Source of the DNA: Hermatobates lingyangjiaoensis
Taxonomy: Eukaryota; Arthropoda; Insecta; Hemiptera; Hermatobatidae
NCBI GenBank assembly: GCA_026182355.1
Contig: JAPFBL010001055.1
Location: 39,928-103,927 of the forward strand
Reading direction: 5' to 3'
Length of the DNA stretch: 64,000 nt
Shown: positions 61,458 through 64,000 of the stretch, one piece after another
Layout: each line of letters opens with the position of its first letter
Position numbering within the stretch: position 1 is the stretch's first letter
Translations under genes and position numbers: made by a program
The notes under the pieces: generated by a model
Told to the model about the DNA's origin: nothing
Seen by the model: the letters and a program-made list of their open reading frames with translations, nothing else
Databases searched by the model: none

Positions 61458-63097
61458 CGGGGGCCTCCGGGGCGTAGATGGTGAGCAGCTTGCCGGGGTT
61501 CATGATCCCGGCGGGGTCGAGTTCCTTCTTCACCGCGCGCAGCACCGCGACGCCCAGGTCGCCGATCTCGTCGCGCAGGTACGGGGCATGGTCGATGCCG
61601 ATCGAGTGGTGGTGCGTGATGGTGCCGCCCGACTCGACGATCGCCCGGCAGGCGCGTTCTTCGCGGCCCACTACTGGGCCTCCGGGTCGTGGCTCTGGGC
61701 GGCGATGACCGTGAAGTACAGCGAGCAGCCCTCGCGGTTGACGTGCGAGACATGGCACATGACCAGTGCCATCGTGCCGGACTCGCGCAGCGTGTCGGAC
61801 AGCGCGCGGGTGACGGCCTTCTTCAGGCGCGGCACGTTCGACCAATCGGTGGCGGTTTCCAGGGTCTCGCAGATGGCGCCGTTGTCCAGCAGGCCGTCGC
61901 GGAGCACCGGCGCGCCGAAGCGGCCCTGCTCCCAGGAGCGCACCGGGCCCTCGCCGGCCGACGTGCCGCAGGCGGCGATGAGCAGCGCCCGCGTCTCCGC
62001 GTGGCGCGACGCCGTGTGCTCCTCGGTGCCCTCGTACATGGTCAGGCACAGGCAGCCCTCCGGCGCCTTCGACGCATCGCCGATGGAATCGCCGGACGTG
62101 AGGTTCACGCTGGATTCGATCTCGTCGGACAGGCGGATCACCGTCGGTCCGGCGCCCGCCTGCTCCACGGCCCGCAGGCCGGCGACGCCCTCCTCGAAGG
62201 TGCGGAAGGAGAACGCCTCGTAGCGCTTGACCTCGGGACCGGGTGTACGCGCAGGCGCACGCGGGTGATGATGCCGAACGCGCCCTCCGAACCCAGGAAC
62301 AGCTCGCGCAGGTCCGGGCCCGCGGCGGAAGCCGGCGAAGCGTCGCCGACCTCGAGGGTCCCCGACGGGGTGACGATGGTGAAGGAGCGCACCATTTCGT
62401 CGAACCGGCCGTAGCCCGCCGACGACTGGCCCGACGAGCGCGTCGCCGCGTAGCCGCCGATGGTGGCGTAGGGGAAGGACTGCGGGTAGTGGCCGATCTG
62501 CAGGCCGTGCTCGGCCAGCAGCAGCTCCGCGGCGGGGCCGGTGAGGCCCGCGCCGAGGGTGGCCAGGCCGGATTCGGCGTCGACGTCGCTGAGCTCGTCG
62601 AAAAGCGCGAGATCCAGGCTGATCACCGCGCGGGCGCCGCCGCGTTCCGGGGCGACGCCGCCGACGACGGTCGTGCCGTCGCCGAAGGGCACCACCGCGA
62701 CGCGCTCGCGGGTGGCCCACCGCAGGATCTCCAGGACTCCTTCGTCGGTGGCGGGGGCGACGACGGCGTCGGGGACGTCGTGCGTGCCGCCGAGGCGCCA
62801 GCCGATCAGGTCGGGGTAGGACTTGCCGCGGGCGCGGCCCAGCTTTTGGCCCTTTTCGCAGCTCACGCGGTCGGCGCCGACGATAGCGGCCAGCGCCTCG
62901 AGGTCGCCGGTGCCGAGCATGGATTCGCGGATAAGGATGTCTTCCTCGGGGATGCGCGGCAGGGGCTTGTCGACGTTGAATACGCCGTCGAGCAACTTGT
63001 GCAGGCCGTGGGAGAGCGGTTTGGCCTCCCCGGGCGTGCCCCAGAGGTTGAACTCCATCGGCGGAAGGGGGACTCCGGTGTGTTCGTGACCGTCCAT
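61447..63097 (-). CDS. FAD-binding oxidase, alkyl-DHAP synthase-like (frameshifted)
   Basis: About 550 residues from the ATG at 63097. VAO/FAD_binding_4 fold: VPFGDGTTVVGGVAPERGG, GYPQSFPYATIGGYAATRSSG-like region (IGHYPQSFPYATIGGYAATR), LFLGSEGAFGIIT. The end HHHSIGIDHAPYLRDEIG matches the active-site region of alkylglycerone-phosphate synthases. Substrate unknown; D-lactate or glycolate oxidases are alternatives. Two breaks: a missing G near 62240 (VHPVP to EVKRYEAFSF) and one near 61670. A 17-bp palindrome lies 14 bp upstream. It shares an operon with the lipid kinase. Confidence 0.85.
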
Positions 63098-63110
63098 GCC
63101 CCGGATGTTG

Positions 63111-63127
63111 CACTTTGGCCCAAAGTG
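63111..63127. promoter_or_regulatory. 17-bp palindromic operator, site B
   Basis: CACTTTGGCCCAAAGTG, a perfect 8-1-8 palindrome 14 bp upstream of the FAD oxidase start; 14 of 17 bases match the palindrome at 48953-48969. Confidence 0.6.
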
Positions 63128-63238
63128 AAACCGGGGGAACTTTCGTTCAGGGGTTGTCCGCCGGGGGTGGCGGTCGGCAGGCGCCGGTAGGGCCGGCCAG
63201 GCGGCGCGGGGTGGGCGGGGGGTGATTTTTGGAGCGTG

Positions 63239-63257
63239 ACAGTTATTGGCAAACTGT
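63239..63257. promoter_or_regulatory. operator-like palindrome upstream of glpD
   Basis: ACAGTT-N7-AACTGT, in an AT-rich patch about 130 bp upstream of glpD and overlapping a possible -35 (TTGGCA). May bind a glycerol-responsive or global regulator. Confidence 0.35.
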
Positions 63258-63387
63258 AATGCCCGGGTCAATCTGGAGTCATCATCGAGGTCGGCGCGCA
63301 CCGATCGCGCGGACGCAGCCGAGCGTTTGCCCCGCGGGCATCCCCCGCGAACGGCCTCCCCGACTCGGAGAAGGGACACTTGAGTCG

Positions 63388-64000
63388 ATGAACACCACCA
63401 ACGGCAACTCATCCGCACCGACCTCCCCGAACGACCCCACCGCGCTCGACGCGGCCCGCCGCCGCGCCTGGCTCGACGAACTGAAAAAGCGGGGCAGCGC
63501 CGACGGAGCCGACGGAGCCTCCGCCGACGCTTCCGCGGCCGACTCCGATGGCGCCCGGCCGGTCGACCTGCTCATCATCGGCGGCGGCATCACCGGCGTC
63601 GGCGTCGCACTCGATGCCGTGACCCGCGGGCTGGACGTCGTGCTCGTCGAGAAGCACGACCTCGGATTCGGCACCTCGCGCTGGTCCTCCTAGCTGGCCC
63701 ACGGCGGCCTGCGCTACCTGACCAAGCTCGAGATCGGCATCGCCTACCACTCCGCCGTCGAGCGCGGCCGCCTGATGCGGCACATCGCACCGCACCTGGT
63801 GCGCGCCCTGCCGCAGGTCACGCCGCTTGCCGACGACACCAACCTGATCCAGAAGGCCGCCGTGCGCATGGGTTACATCGCCGGCGACATGCTGCGCCTG
63901 TCCGCCCGCACCCCGTCGACGATCCTGCCGCGCTCGCGCTACCTCAACCGCGACAAGACCCTGCGCATGGTGCCCGCCGCCCTGCGCGACGGCCTGCACG
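63388..64000 (+). pseudogene. glpD: glycerol-3-phosphate dehydrogenase, 5' part, with in-frame TAG
   Basis: FAD-dependent oxidation of glycerol 3-phosphate to dihydroxyacetone phosphate at the membrane. From the ATG at 63388 an Ala/Asp/Ser-rich lead of about 50 residues precedes the FAD motif [19 protein letters not shown] and [17 protein letters not shown]. The next codon is TAG (63691-63693), where the family motif SSKLxHGGLRYL needs Lys (AAG). Sequence then continues correctly (LAHGGLRYLTKLEIGIAYHS) to the window end. The gene is cut by the window. GAGAAGGGA precedes the start. Confidence 0.88.

Overview
The window is high-GC actinobacterial DNA. Gene order and protein features point to Corynebacterium or a very close relative: clpX, mdh, valS, folC, ndk, rne, rplU, rpmA, obg, proB, proA, nadD, rsfS, gpgP-like, comEA, comEC, holA, rpsT, PemK-like, lepA. 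Many start codons sit 6-8 nt after a TANNNT box, the leaderless arrangement common in this order. No tRNA, rRNA or CRISPR array was seen.

Layout. 1-36 kb is a conserved housekeeping block: proteolysis (ClpX), TCA cycle (Mdh), tRNA charging (ValS), folate (FolC), nucleotides (Ndk), RNA decay (RNase E/G), ribosome (L21, L27, S20, Obg, RsfS, LepA), proline and NAD synthesis, competence (ComEA/ComEC) and the polymerase clamp-loader subunit HolA. 36-41 kb is an AT-richer, degraded island holding a SIR2-family gene (defence-type candidate), remnants of one IS110-like and two IS3-like elements, and a truncated MFS transporter. 41-50 kb carries a pseudouridine synthase, MetY, lipoproteins, and a cluster of unknown role: two DUF5692-type membrane proteins, an SRPBCC-like protein and an NAD-dependent epimerase. 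50-55 kb is a probable valine/3-hydroxyisobutyrate module (mmsA, mmsB, GntP-type permease) with a TetR regulator. 55-64 kb holds a lipoprotein, a His-rich membrane protein, a rhodanese, a CapA-like protein, an L,D-transpeptidase, a diacylglycerol kinase-like enzyme, an AGPS-like FAD oxidase and the start of glpD.

Non-coding structure stands out. A short motif, GTCG(T/C)(A/C)AAGC, recurs about 30 times on both strands, twice as inverted pairs forming terminator hairpins; this looks like a DNA-uptake sequence. A 68-bp nearly perfect palindrome occurs four times between 43.6 and 55.4 kb. A 17-bp palindrome occurs upstream of both a DUF5692 gene and the AGPS-like oxidase.

Sequence quality. More than 30 reading-frame breaks interrupt conserved genes, including essential ones (valS, nadD, clpX), and most are single-base changes in G or C runs. 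They are best read as sequence errors. Genes broken only by such indels are typed CDS and described as frameshifted; genes broken by a nonsense codon, duplication or truncation are typed pseudogene.
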